From UBA2798 sp046289975 (GTDB taxonomy: Bacteria; Bacteroidota; Bacteroidia; Flavobacteriales_D; UBA2798), in NCBI GenBank assembly GCA_046289975.1, contig JBKBUQ010000028.1, positions 1 through 23,246 of the forward strand: a DNA stretch of 23,246 nucleotides, written 5' to 3'. The notes under the pieces are model-generated. The model was not told where the DNA came from. It ran no database searches and worked only from the letters and a program-made list of their open reading frames with translations. The translations under genes were made by a program, and so were the position numbers. Shown in pieces: positions 15,912 to 23,246 of this stretch. Numbering within the stretch: the stretch's first letter is position 1; each line of letters begins with the position of its first letter.

Positions 15912-17626
15912 GGATACTTCTTTTCGTTTTTGTCGCTCTTCAGCTATTCGCCTGTAAAGTTCAAAAGAACGCAACCTCCCGCAACAAGGGTGGCGACAAA
16001 GATACGCTTGCCCGTATTGCGGCACAAGCCATGCTTATTGATGGAATGATCAAAAAATCTGCCGGTGATGCTGCCGGTGCCTTGCGCGATTTTGAGGCAT
16101 GCATTCACTATTTACCTACCTGCGATGCAGCTTATTACCATTTGTCGGGATTGTACATGATGCAGGGAAGATCCGAAATGGCCATTGCAAGTGCGGATCG
16201 CGCCGCTGAACTTGATCCGAAAAACGAATGGTATTTGCTGCAGGCAGCCAATATCAGTCAGAAAAACGGCGATCTGAAAAAAAGCATTTCCACCTATGAA
16301 AAACTCATAAAACTCAATCCTGAAAAGCCCGATTATTACCTCCCTTACTCCGATGTTTTGTTGCAGTCGGGACAAGCGGACAAAGCTATTCTTGCGTTGG
16401 AGAAGCTGGAGAAACTTCGTGGTTACGACGAAGCAATAATTTTTCAAAAATTTCAGATTTATTCTTCTGCAAAAAAATACGACAAAGCCATTGCGGAAAT
16501 TGAAAAAATGATCGTCGCCAATCCGTCGGAAGTCCGCAACTACGGAATTATTGCCGAGCTCTATATGGAAATTGGTCAAACCCAAAAAGCACTCGACTAT
16601 TACAATAAAATTCTGGGCATTGATCCGGATAACGGACTTGTACATCTTGCGCTCGCCGATTACCAATGGCGAAACAACAATCCCGAAGGTGCATTTTTGG
16701 AATTAAAAAAAGCATTTGAAAGCAGCGATCTGGAGATCGACACCAAGATGAAAATTCTGCTGGATTATTATGATCGTCCCAACGACAAAGAGCTCACTGC
16801 ACAGGCTTATGAATTACTGGAGATTGTAATTAAAGTTCATCCCAACGAGGGAAAAGCCTGGAGCATTTACGGTGATTTTCTGAATCGCGATAAAAAACAC
16901 AACGAAGCACGGGAAAAATTCAGAAAGGCCATTGAATTTGAGCGAAACTATTATGCCATTTGGAATCAGGTAGTGAACCTTGACGCTGTATTGAACGACA
17001 CCGAATCGCTATACACAGACAGTAAAGAAGCAGAGGCATTATTTCCGCAGCAACCCGGATTCTATTTTTATCACGCATTGGGTGCTTACCGTAAGGGCAA
17101 ATACAACGAAGCACTTGATGCACTCCTGGCTGGAAAAGACCTGGTGGTAGACAATACAGCGCTGCAGTTTGAGTTTTTGCAATTACTGGGCGATACCTAC
17201 CATAAACTGGGCAATCACACCGAAAGCGATAATGCGTACGAGCAGGCATTAGGCATCGATCCGAACAATACTTATTTGCTGAACAATTACGCCTATTACT
17301 TATGCGAACGCCGGGTTAAACTTGAGAAGGCAGCAGCGATGTCGAAAAAAAGCAATGAGCTGGAGCCTAATCAGAGCAATTTTCAGGACACCTATGCATG
17401 GATTCTCTTCAGGCAATCGAAATTTGCCGATGCCGAGGTCTGGATAAAAAAAGCATTAAGCAGTGGTGGACAGGAAAGCGGCACTATTCTTGAGCATTAC
17501 GGTGATATTCTCTTCCACACAGGCAAAACGGAGGAGGCTCTTATTCAATGGAAAAAAGCTAAAGAAAAAACAGGAGCCGGCAACAATCTTGATCGCAAGA
17601 TCCGGGATAAAAAATATTATGAATAA
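15908..17626 (+). CDS. TPR-repeat lipoprotein
   Basis: This 572-residue lipoprotein has a short signal ending in lipobox LFAC, with the lipidated Cys at residue 16. The rest is almost entirely tetratricopeptide repeats, for example the helix pairs around AAYYHLSGLYMMQGRSEMAI, YLLQAANISQKNGDLKKSI and NTYLLNNYAYYLCERRVKLE, with alanine and tyrosine at the packing positions. Such proteins are scaffolds for protein contacts; no enzymatic motif is seen. Being lipidated, it should sit in the inner or outer membrane facing the periplasm. Its ATG overlaps the nucleotidyltransferase stop (ATGA), and its own stop lies inside the start of the DUF4292 gene, so all are probably co-translated. A link to wall or lipoprotein traffic is inferred from neighbours. 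Confidence 0.88.
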   Translation: MRILLFVFVALQLFACKVQKNATSRNKGGDKDTLARIAAQAMLIDGMIKKSAGDAAGALRDFEACIHYLPTCDAAYYHLSGLYMMQGRSEMAIASADRAAELDPKNEWYLLQAANISQKNGDLKKSISTYEKLIKLNPEKPDYYLPYSDVLLQSGQADKAILALEKLEKLRGYDEAIIFQKFQIYSSAKKYDKAIAEIEKMIVANPSEVRNYGIIAELYMEIGQTQKALDYYNKILGIDPDNGLVHLALADYQWRNNNPEGAFLELKKAFESSDLEIDTKMKILLDYYDRPNDKELTAQAYELLEIVIKVHPNEGKAWSIYGDFLNRDKKHNEAREKFRKAIEFERNYYAIWNQVVNLDAVLNDTESLYTDSKEAEALFPQQPGFYFYHALGAYRKGKYNEALDALLAGKDLVVDNTALQFEFLQLLGDTYHKLGNHTESDNAYEQALGIDPNNTYLLNNYAYYLCERRVKLEKAAAMSKKSNELEPNQSNFQDTYAWILFRQSKFADAEVWIKKALSSGGQESGTILEHYGDILFHTGKTEEALIQWKKAKEKTGAGNNLDRKIRDKKYYE

Positions 17627-18449
17627 AGCATTTAATAGCGTCATATTAATTCTTTCAGTTATTGTGTTGTCTGTAACCGCATGCCGAACGCAAAAAGGTT
17701 TGATTCGCGGTAAAGGAAAAGTAGAGAACCTCAGCACAAAAGCACTGATCGACAGCATCGGCAAGCATTGTTTTTCATTTGAGTATTTCAATTCACGCAT
17801 TTCGACTGAAGTATTCATCGAGGGCGAGGGCAGTAAATCATTCAAAACCCACCTCAAGATCCGCAGCGACAGTTGTATCTGGCTCACCCTATCCGTAGCC
17901 AACATAGTAGGTGCAAGCGCATTGGTAACTGTTGATTCAGTAAAGTTCACCGACAAAATCAAAAAAGAATATTTTACCGAAGCATTCAGTTACATCAACG
18001 AAACGTTTGGTACCGAGATCGATTATCACACACTGCAGGAAGTATTAATTGGCAATCTGGTGTATTTCGATGCCGACGCCAAATACAAAACCAAAGAAGA
18101 TACTGCCTACTACATCATCAGCACGGTTGGAAAACGAAAACTGAAACGTGCATTCGAGCATGAACGTGTAGCCAAAAAAGAACCCTTTATCTACCGCTAT
18201 TACATACATCCCGGCACTTATCGTCCGGCGCGAATGATCATTAACGACCTCACCGATTCTACCGAACTCGATATTGAATACCTCAGTTACGAATATGTCG
18301 ATTCGCTTTTGGTTCCTGCAGAAGTGAAGATCTCTGCCAGCTCACCCAGAAAAAAAGCGGTAATTGAACTCAAATATTCCCGCACAAAAGTGAACGAATT
18401 CACAGAATTCCCGTTTAAGATCCCCGATGGCTACAAGAACATGGAATAA
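17619..18449 (+). CDS. DUF4292 family lipoprotein
   Basis: This is a 276-residue lipoprotein with signal peptide and lipobox SVTAC (Cys at residue 22). I place the start at ATG 17619, overlapping the TPR gene stop by eight bases. The frame is open upstream to 17463, but that extension would bury the signal peptide behind 52 unrelated residues. The mature part includes the DUF4292-type stretches SCIWLTLSVANIVGASALVTVDSVKF and LQEVLIGNLVYFDAD, and a C-terminal KAVIELKYSRTKVNEF strand. DUF4292 has no established function that I can cite. The shape of these segments recalls the LolA/LolB lipoprotein-carrier fold, which is my inference. The conserved position next to an EnvC-like gene is typical of Bacteroidota. 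Confidence 0.85.
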   Translation: MNKAFNSVILILSVIVLSVTACRTQKGLIRGKGKVENLSTKALIDSIGKHCFSFEYFNSRISTEVFIEGEGSKSFKTHLKIRSDSCIWLTLSVANIVGASALVTVDSVKFTDKIKKEYFTEAFSYINETFGTEIDYHTLQEVLIGNLVYFDADAKYKTKEDTAYYIISTVGKRKLKRAFEHERVAKKEPFIYRYYIHPGTYRPARMIINDLTDSTELDIEYLSYEYVDSLLVPAEVKISASSPRKKAVIELKYSRTKVNEFTEFPFKIPDGYKNME

Positions 18450-19791
18450 TTATATGGTTTTGCTATTGCTTTTAGCGATTGGCGTAAATGGTGTTTCTGC
18501 TCAGAAAACATCTGAAAAGCTGACGCAACAAAAGCGGGAACTCGAGGAAAAAATCAAAAACACGAAGGAACTGATCGGCACCAAGAAGAACATTCAGCGG
18601 CTGACCATTGCCGAATTAGCCATCATCAATCAGCAGATCAATTACCGCGAAGAGCTCATTCACAATATCTCATCGCAGGTACGCCGACTCAATCAGCAAA
18701 TTGAAGACAACCGCAGCGTGATCGAATCGCTGAGTGAAGACCTTATCCGGTTAAAATCGCAGTATTCGCGGATGTTGTTTTACGCTTACAAACACCGAAA
18801 CACCTATCACAAACTACTGTTTGTTTTTGCTGCAAAAGATTTCAATACCGGATTTTTGAGAGTGAAATACCTGAAGCAATTTGGCGACAGCCGTAAACGT
18901 CAGGTCGAACTCATTAACGGAACACAAACAGAACTCGAACGCCGCAATCACGATCTCGGTGAAAAGCGAAAAGAAAAAGAAGTGCTCGCCAACGAACAGG
19001 TAAAAGAAAAAGAAAACTATTCGAAGGATAAGGAAAGTCAGCAACAAATGCTTGCTCAATTGCAAAAGGAAGAAAAGCAGTTAAAGCAAATTCTCGACGA
19101 GCAGGAAGAGAAAAAACGACTTCTTGCCCGGCAGATTCAAAAAGCATTACAGGAAGAAATACGCAAGCAACAGGAGGAAGAACGTAAGCGCAAGGAAGAA
19201 GAAGAACGCAAACGAAAAGCGCAGCAGGGAAATGCGGGTGATGTTGCCAAAAACAATGAAAAGACAAAAACCAACACCACTACCAACACCAACGGAACTA
19301 CCAAGACCAACACCAACAAGGAGAAAAATTTTGAAGGCATCACACCGGATGGTGATCCTGCATCGACCAATTTTGAAAATAACAAAGGACGCCTACCCTG
19401 GCCGGTAGAACGGGGTGAGTTCACGCAGGGCTTTGGAAATATTCCGCATCCAACCCTTGCCGGCATCATGTTGAGCAATAATGGCGTAGATATCGGCACA
19501 CCTAAAGGATCCAGAGTGCGCTCCGTTTTTGAGGGCACTGTTACCTCTATTCTGGTCATTTCAGGTCAGGGAAAAGTGGTCATTATCTCGCACGGGGCCT
19601 ACCGTACAGTCTATGCCAATTTAGGTGAAGTCTATGTAAGTAAGGGAGATAAGGTAAAAATCAAACAGGATATCGGCAGTTTACTCAGCGAGGAGGATTC
19701 GAAGATTTCTGAGGTTCATTTTGAGATCTGGAAGATCACGGAAACGGACATGCTCAAGCAGGATCCTACACACTGGCTCATCAAAAAATAA
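18427..19791 (+). CDS. EnvC-like murein hydrolase activator (coiled coil plus degenerate LytM domain)
   Basis: This 454-residue periplasmic protein probably activates peptidoglycan amidases during cell separation. A signal peptide ends near GVSAQ (residue 26). The start at 18427 overlaps the DUF4292 gene by 23 bases; it keeps a basic residue (Arg4), whereas the alternative ATG at 18454 would leave no charged n-region. Residues about 27-275 are coiled coil, ending in a Glu/Lys/Arg-rich run and a Thr/Asn-rich linker (about 278-300). The C-terminal M23/LytM domain (about 320-454) looks catalytically dead: Asn351 replaces the first zinc His while Asp355 remains, and the HxH motif reads EVH (Glu429, His431). 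E. coli EnvC is likewise inactive. The FtsX encoded at 5371 is the natural partner. Confidence 0.9.
   Translation: MATRTWNNYMVLLLLLAIGVNGVSAQKTSEKLTQQKRELEEKIKNTKELIGTKKNIQRLTIAELAIINQQINYREELIHNISSQVRRLNQQIEDNRSVIESLSEDLIRLKSQYSRMLFYAYKHRNTYHKLLFVFAAKDFNTGFLRVKYLKQFGDSRKRQVELINGTQTELERRNHDLGEKRKEKEVLANEQVKEKENYSKDKESQQQMLAQLQKEEKQLKQILDEQEEKKRLLARQIQKALQEEIRKQQEEERKRKEEEERKRKAQQGNAGDVAKNNEKTKTNTTTNTNGTTKTNTNKEKNFEGITPDGDPASTNFENNKGRLPWPVERGEFTQGFGNIPHPTLAGIMLSNNGVDIGTPKGSRVRSVFEGTVTSILVISGQGKVVIISHGAYRTVYANLGEVYVSKGDKVKIKQDIGSLLSEEDSKISEVHFEIWKITETDMLKQDPTHWLIKK
19257..19323 (+). repeat. AC-rich low-complexity stretch encoding a Thr/Asn linker
   Basis: Inside the EnvC-like gene, ACC and AAC codons alternate, with ACCAACACC recurring, and encode a Thr/Asn/Lys-rich spacer between the coiled coil and the LytM domain. 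Such stretches can vary in length between strains. Confidence 0.6.
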
Positions 19792-19821
19792 GCTTTTCGG
19801 CTTCACTTGTTCTGAATTGCG

Positions 19822-19829
19822 TACTTTTG
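19822..19829 (+). promoter_or_regulatory. Perfect -7 box before tatA
   Basis: TACTTTTG matches TAnnTTTG exactly, 22 bases before the tatA ATG, implying a leader of about 16 bases. No well-spaced TTG is visible upstream (the nearest is only 12 bases away), so only the -7 element is called. Confidence 0.45.
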
Positions 19830-19851
19830 GCCGTTAATAATTCTTATTCAG

Positions 19852-20046
19852 ATGAATCTATCCATTCTTTTAGGAGTGATCGGACCCTGGCAGGTGATCC
19901 TTATTGTTGTGGTTGTTCTGCTCCTTTTCGGCGGAAAAAAAATTCCCGAACTCATGCGCGGACTTGGTCAGGGCATTCGTGAGTTCAAGGATGCTTCCAA
20001 GGGAGAAGACAAGAACACCAATACCCCGTCGAACACCGGAAATTAA
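19852..20046 (+). CDS. tatA: Twin-arginine translocase subunit TatA/TatE
   Basis: This is the pore-forming small subunit of the Tat system, which exports folded proteins across the inner membrane. The 64 residues show the standard layout: a short N-terminus, one membrane helix (about 9-28, VIGPWQVILIVVVVLLLF), the FGGKKIPEL hinge, an amphipathic helix (LMRGLGQGIREFKDA) and a polar tail rich in Asn, Thr and Ser. No tatC is in the window. The gene follows the EnvC-like gene by 60 bases, with a perfect -7 box between them, and gatA starts 15 bases after its stop, so tatA and gatA may share a message. The split between TatA and TatE names cannot be settled from sequence. Confidence 0.94.
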   Translation: MNLSILLGVIGPWQVILIVVVVLLLFGGKKIPELMRGLGQGIREFKDASKGEDKNTNTPSNTGN

Positions 20047-20061
20047 TCCGGTAAGCTACCA

Positions 20062-21483
20062 ATGTCATACCCTTCATTTACACCCATTCGCAACGATCTT
20101 CGTTCCGGCAAAACCACTGTTGTGGAGCTGGTAGAGGACTATTTGCGCAACATTGAAGAAAAAAAACACCTCAACGCCTTTACAGAAGTATTTCGCGAGA
20201 GTGCGCTGAAAAAAGCAGCCGAAGTCGATGACAAACTAAAATCCGGCACTGCAGGAAAACTTGCAGGAATGGTGATTGGCCTAAAGGACAATATCTGCTA
20301 CAAAGGTCATAAGGTTTCTGCCTCATCCCATATCCTGGAAGGATTTGAATCCCTTTACAACTCTACCGCTACAGAACGTCTGCTGAAGGAAGATGCTGTG
20401 ATCATCGGCCGACTCAATTGCGATGAATTTGCAATGGGCTCTTCCAATGAAACATCGTATTACGGCAAAGTATTGAATCCCCTCAACGAAAAATGCGTTC
20501 CAGGCGGTTCCTCAGGTGGATCTGCTGCTGCTGTTGCTGCCGGATTATGCACTGCCGCCCTGGGTTCCGATACAGGTGGCTCCATTCGTCAACCCGCATC
20601 CTTTACAGGCACTGTGGGACTTAAACCAACTTACGGAAGGGTATCACGTTACGGCCTGCTCGCTTATGCTTCCTCTTTCGATCAAATCGGTCCAATAACC
20701 CACACTGTTGATGATGCCGCACTACTACTGGAAGTGATTGCAGGAGCAGATGATTTTGACAGCACCGTTAGTCATAAACCCGTTCCTGAATACTCCGCGA
20801 AACTGGACTTCAAGGGGAAAGCACGTATTGCCTATATCCGCGAATGCATTGAAAGCCCGGGACTGAATGAAGAAGTTCGCAAGGGAATTGAAAACCAAAT
20901 CGCCCAACTCAAGGCCGATGGTCATACTGTTGAAGCCGTTGATTTCCCCTACCTCGATTTTCTTGTCCCCACGTATTACGTACTCACCACTGCCGAAGCA
21001 TCCAGTAATCTTGCCCGTTACGACGGAGTTCATTATGGCTACAGAAGTGCCAAAAGCAATGATGTGGAAAGCACTTACCGACTTTCGCGCACTGAAGGAT
21101 TTGGGAAAGAAGTGAAGCGGAGGATTATGCTTGGGACTTTTGTGTTGAGTGCAGGATATTATGATGCTTATTATACTAAGGGCTTAAAGGTTCGTCGTAT
21201 CATTCGCGAAAAAACGAGAGAGATTTTATCGAGCTACGATTTCATCCTTACTCCAACTACACCGGATGCAGCTTTTGAATTCGGTCAGAAAAGTGCCGAT
21301 CCTGTAGCCATGTATCTTGAAGATATTTTCACCGTTCAGGCCAATCTTGCCGGTGTGCCCGCTATTTCGCTCCCACTGGGGAAGAAGAAAGACGGACTCC
21401 CTTTTGGCATTCAGCTGATGGCCGGAGATTTCGAAGAAGAAAAATTACTGGCTTTTTCCCGCATGCTGGAATCTATACAGTAA
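20062..21483 (+). CDS. gatA: Aspartyl/glutamyl-tRNA amidotransferase subunit A
   Basis: This is the glutaminase subunit of GatCAB, which turns misacylated Glu-tRNA-Gln or Asp-tRNA-Asn into the correct amide form by releasing ammonia from glutamine. At 473 residues it is the usual length. The amidase-signature catalytic set is intact: Lys75 (GLKDNI), cis-Ser150 in GGSSGGSAAA and nucleophile Ser174 in GSDTGGSIRQPA, with spacing identical to the characterised Staphylococcus enzyme. The GLKPTYGRVSRYGL and SFDQIGPITHTVDDAA segments are typical of GatA rather than of general amidases. gatB and gatC are not in the window. It lies 15 bases behind tatA. Confidence 0.95.
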   Translation: MSYPSFTPIRNDLRSGKTTVVELVEDYLRNIEEKKHLNAFTEVFRESALKKAAEVDDKLKSGTAGKLAGMVIGLKDNICYKGHKVSASSHILEGFESLYNSTATERLLKEDAVIIGRLNCDEFAMGSSNETSYYGKVLNPLNEKCVPGGSSGGSAAAVAAGLCTAALGSDTGGSIRQPASFTGTVGLKPTYGRVSRYGLLAYASSFDQIGPITHTVDDAALLLEVIAGADDFDSTVSHKPVPEYSAKLDFKGKARIAYIRECIESPGLNEEVRKGIENQIAQLKADGHTVEAVDFPYLDFLVPTYYVLTTAEASSNLARYDGVHYGYRSAKSNDVESTYRLSRTEGFGKEVKRRIMLGTFVLSAGYYDAYYTKGLKVRRIIREKTREILSSYDFILTPTTPDAAFEFGQKSADPVAMYLEDIFTVQANLAGVPAISLPLGKKKDGLPFGIQLMAGDFEEEKLLAFSRMLESIQ

Positions 21484-21549
21484 TTCCACTAAGGAGCTGA
21501 ATTGCAGGCTCATTAACTCATTACTTTCTTAATATTTCATCGCAGGGTT

Positions 21550-21565
21550 ATGAACAATTGTTCAT
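21550..21565. promoter_or_regulatory. Perfect 16-bp palindrome, candidate operator
   Basis: ATGAACAATTGTTCAT is its own exact reverse complement. It lies in the 172-base gap after gatA, 90 bases before the start codon of the lytic transglycosylase gene. There is no T-run after it, so it is not a terminator. A dimeric regulator site is a reasonable guess. Confidence 0.4.
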
Positions 21566-21655
21566 TATTCTTCTTATATTCACGTCCCATAATTTGCTCT
21601 TGCAAGGAACTTTTTGTGGTACATCGGGTATAACCATTTATAAAACCAGGTAAGC

Positions 21656-23158
21656 ATGAAAAAACTGACAGGGCTTGTTCTTGCCATAGTGGTAAGCACA
21701 GGCAGTCTCCAGGCTGGAGATGGTGCGGATAGCAGTCGTATTCGTAAAGACGACCCGATTGTAGCAATGATCGATAGTTTAATGACATTGAAATTTCTCG
21801 ACAGCAAGAGTTACGCTGTCAGCAAAAACAACAAATACAATTTCCCTGCAGACAGCGTTCCACGTTACAGCGAAAGCATTTACCGTCAGCGCATCAAAAA
21901 AATGGATGCACGCACTCCAATGGAGTTTGCCTACAACGAAAATGTACAAGCTTATATCGATTTGTATGCTGTGCGTTACCGCAAGTACACACAGATCATT
22001 TTGGGAATGACGGAGACGTATTTTCCAATGTTTGAGCAGATGCTCGACAAATATGGAATTCCACTTGAGCTGAAACATCTTCCCATTGTTGAATCGGCTC
22101 TGAATCCAAAGGCAAAATCGCCTGCAGGTGCAATGGGACTCTGGCAATTCATGTTACCAACAGGAAAAATGTTCGGACTCGAAGTGAATTCGATGGTTGA
22201 TGAGCGTTGCGACCCTATCAAAGCTACTGAAGCGGCCTGTAAATACCTCAAATATCTGCACTCTCTCTATAACGATTGGAACATGGCCCTTGCTGCATAC
22301 AATGCGGGTCCGGGCACAGTGAACAATGCCATTCGCAGATCAGGCGGAAAAACCACCTATTGGGAAATCTACAACTACCTGCCCCGAGAAACACAAGGAT
22401 ATGTTCCTGCATTCATTGGAGTCAATTACGTTTTTTCGCATGCACCCGAACACAACCTGTATCCTGTTGAGCCGCGCAAACGATATTTCGAATACGATAC
22501 CGTTATGATTGATCGTGAACTGGATATGACCTCCATTTCGGCTATTCTCGGTATTACAATGGATGAATTGAAATTTTTGAATCCCGTTTACAAAACGAAT
22601 GTGATTCCAAAGTTTGAGAATAAGAAATCGTATTTGTATTTACCCAAAGATCTGGTTGGCGACTTTCTTGCCAATGAAGACACCATTTACAAACACAAAC
22701 ATCGTCCGGAAGCCGAAGCCACCATTGCCAGTCAGAAAGTACATGTGGTAAAATCCGGCGAATACCTCAGCACCATTGCATCGCGTTACAACGTCAGTGT
22801 ATCCGACCTCAAAGCCTGGAACAATTTAAAATCGAACAGCGTGAGTAAAGGGCAACGTCTCGTTATCCGCTCCGGAGAGACCGCTCCTACACAAGAAAAC
22901 ACTGCAAGCAATAACACAGCCGGTAGCACCGTTAACAACACTAAGACGACCACCGCAAACTCGTCCACAAAAACCTCTACCAACACTGCAAAAAGCGGCG
23001 CAACCAAAACCTACACTGTACAAAACGGTGATTCACTTTGGCTGATCGCACAAAAACATGGAGTGAGCGTAGAAGAGATCAAGGCACAAAACAACCTTAG
23101 AGGAACCAGTTTGCAGGCCGGTCAGAAATTAAAAATTCCGGCAAAAGGCAATGGCTAA
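21656..23158 (+). CDS. MltD-like lytic transglycosylase with two LysM domains
   Basis: This enzyme cleaves peptidoglycan glycan strands to 1,6-anhydro ends. The protein has 500 residues and a signal peptide (MKKLTGLVLAIVV...QAG) without a lipobox, so it is probably soluble in the periplasm. The SLT domain (about 120-260) contains the catalytic Glu146 in PIVESALNPKAKSPAGAMGLWQF, then the AAYNAGPGTVNNAI motif. Two LysM modules follow at about 361-406 (VHVVKSGEYLSTIASRYNVS) and 452-497 (YTVQNGDSLWLIAQKHGVS), separated by a Thr/Asn/Ser-rich linker. A LysM-like degenerate segment may lie before the first (ISAILGITMDELKFLNPVY). It overlaps the start of a lipoprotein gene at its 3' end by eight bases. 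Confidence 0.93.
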   Translation: MKKLTGLVLAIVVSTGSLQAGDGADSSRIRKDDPIVAMIDSLMTLKFLDSKSYAVSKNNKYNFPADSVPRYSESIYRQRIKKMDARTPMEFAYNENVQAYIDLYAVRYRKYTQIILGMTETYFPMFEQMLDKYGIPLELKHLPIVESALNPKAKSPAGAMGLWQFMLPTGKMFGLEVNSMVDERCDPIKATEAACKYLKYLHSLYNDWNMALAAYNAGPGTVNNAIRRSGGKTTYWEIYNYLPRETQGYVPAFIGVNYVFSHAPEHNLYPVEPRKRYFEYDTVMIDRELDMTSISAILGITMDELKFLNPVYKTNVIPKFENKKSYLYLPKDLVGDFLANEDTIYKHKHRPEAEATIASQKVHVVKSGEYLSTIASRYNVSVSDLKAWNNLKSNSVSKGQRLVIRSGETAPTQENTASNNTAGSTVNNTKTTTANSSTKTSTNTAKSGATKTYTVQNGDSLWLIAQKHGVSVEEIKAQNNLRGTSLQAGQKLKIPAKGNG

Positions 23159-23246
23159 GTACATCGTTTTTATTTTTACTGTACTCATGTTCACGCTTTC
23201 CTCCTGCGAGGAAGGCACCAACTACAAAATGACCTCCGGCGGTGCG
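23151..23246 (+). CDS. Lipoprotein, N-terminal fragment (runs off window)
   Basis: Only 32 codons are visible. They begin MAKYIVFIFTVLMFTLSSC, a short lipoprotein signal with lipobox SSC (Cys at residue 19), followed by an acidic residue pair and a polar stretch. The ATG overlaps the transglycosylase stop by eight bases, so the two are probably co-translated. In Bacteroidota a DUF4837 lipoprotein often sits near such wall hydrolase genes, and the visible SGG-containing segment would allow it, but too little is present to name the family. Confidence 0.65.
   Translation, partial: MAKYIVFIFTVLMFTLSSCEEGTNYKMTSGGA

Noticed and set aside
16112..16666. A 184-codon open frame on the minus strand
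   Set aside because: It is antisense to the TPR lipoprotein; the high Phe and Ile content comes from reversed Lys and Asn codons.
17463..17618. N-terminal extension of the DUF4292 frame
   Set aside because: It overlaps the TPR gene and would bury a good lipoprotein signal peptide; the ATG at 17619 is a far better start.
19792..19810. Possible hairpin AAGC/GCTT after the EnvC-like gene
   Set aside because: Four base pairs are too weak to call.
21494..21511. Hairpin GAGCTG/CAGGCTC after gatA
   Set aside because: The stem is short with a bulge and there is no T-run after it; not supported as a terminator.
1..23246. CRISPR arrays, tRNA or rRNA genes, insertion sequences, prophage genes or known defence systems
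   Set aside because: I read both strands for repeat-spacer patterns, tRNA-like ends, transposase motifs and phage signatures and saw none; nearly all sequence is accounted for by housekeeping and envelope genes.

Overview
The window is a piece of chromosome from a member of the Bacteroidota. The evidence is a type IX secretion (T9SS) sorting domain on a SprB-repeat surface protein, the families DUF3098 and DUF4292, a Cache-HAMP-SpoIIE phosphatase of a kind common in the phylum, and several -7 boxes matching TAnnTTTG. I cannot place it more finely; a Sphingobacteriales-, Chitinophagales- or Flavobacteriales-like lineage would fit. Base composition and codon use look even throughout. I see no transposase, phage gene, CRISPR array, tRNA or rRNA. 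Coding density is high, and no gene-free gap exceeds about 230 bases.

Layout. 1-2577 (minus) is leucyl-tRNA synthetase, cut at its C-terminus by the window edge. It is divergent from 2667-5243, a secreted T9SS cargo with five SprB-like repeats and its own strong terminator. 5371-8050 is a tightly packed set: ftsX, a DUF3098 membrane protein, uppP and truB. Facing it is a minus-strand gene (8077-9033) for a membrane-anchored coiled-coil protein that I cannot name. Then come a ComF-type phosphoribosyltransferase (9228-9911), a large Cache-HAMP-SpoIIE phosphatase with a GTG start (9993-12323), a 226-base gap holding an inverted repeat, and a prolyl oligopeptidase lipoprotein (12550-14721) with a strong terminator.

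14907-19791 is a four-gene operon whose reading frames all overlap: a sugar-phosphate nucleotidyltransferase, a TPR lipoprotein, a DUF4292 lipoprotein and an EnvC-like LytM protein. tatA and gatA follow, then a MltD-like lytic transglycosylase with two LysM domains. The last gene overlaps the transglycosylase by 8 bases; it begins a lipoprotein that runs off the right edge.

How the genes fit together. Much of the window serves the cell envelope. FtsX and the EnvC-like protein would together activate peptidoglycan amidases at division. UppP regenerates the lipid carrier for wall and polysaccharide export, and MltD cleaves glycan strands. The nucleotidyltransferase makes an activated sugar, and several lipoproteins act at the outer membrane. 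leuS, truB and gatA are translation housekeeping genes. I found no clear sign of an undescribed defence or mobile system. The strongest candidates for new biology are the unnamed coiled-coil protein, the overlapping operon joining sugar activation to wall hydrolase control, a perfect 16-bp palindrome upstream of the transglycosylase, and the inverted repeat near 12.4 kb.
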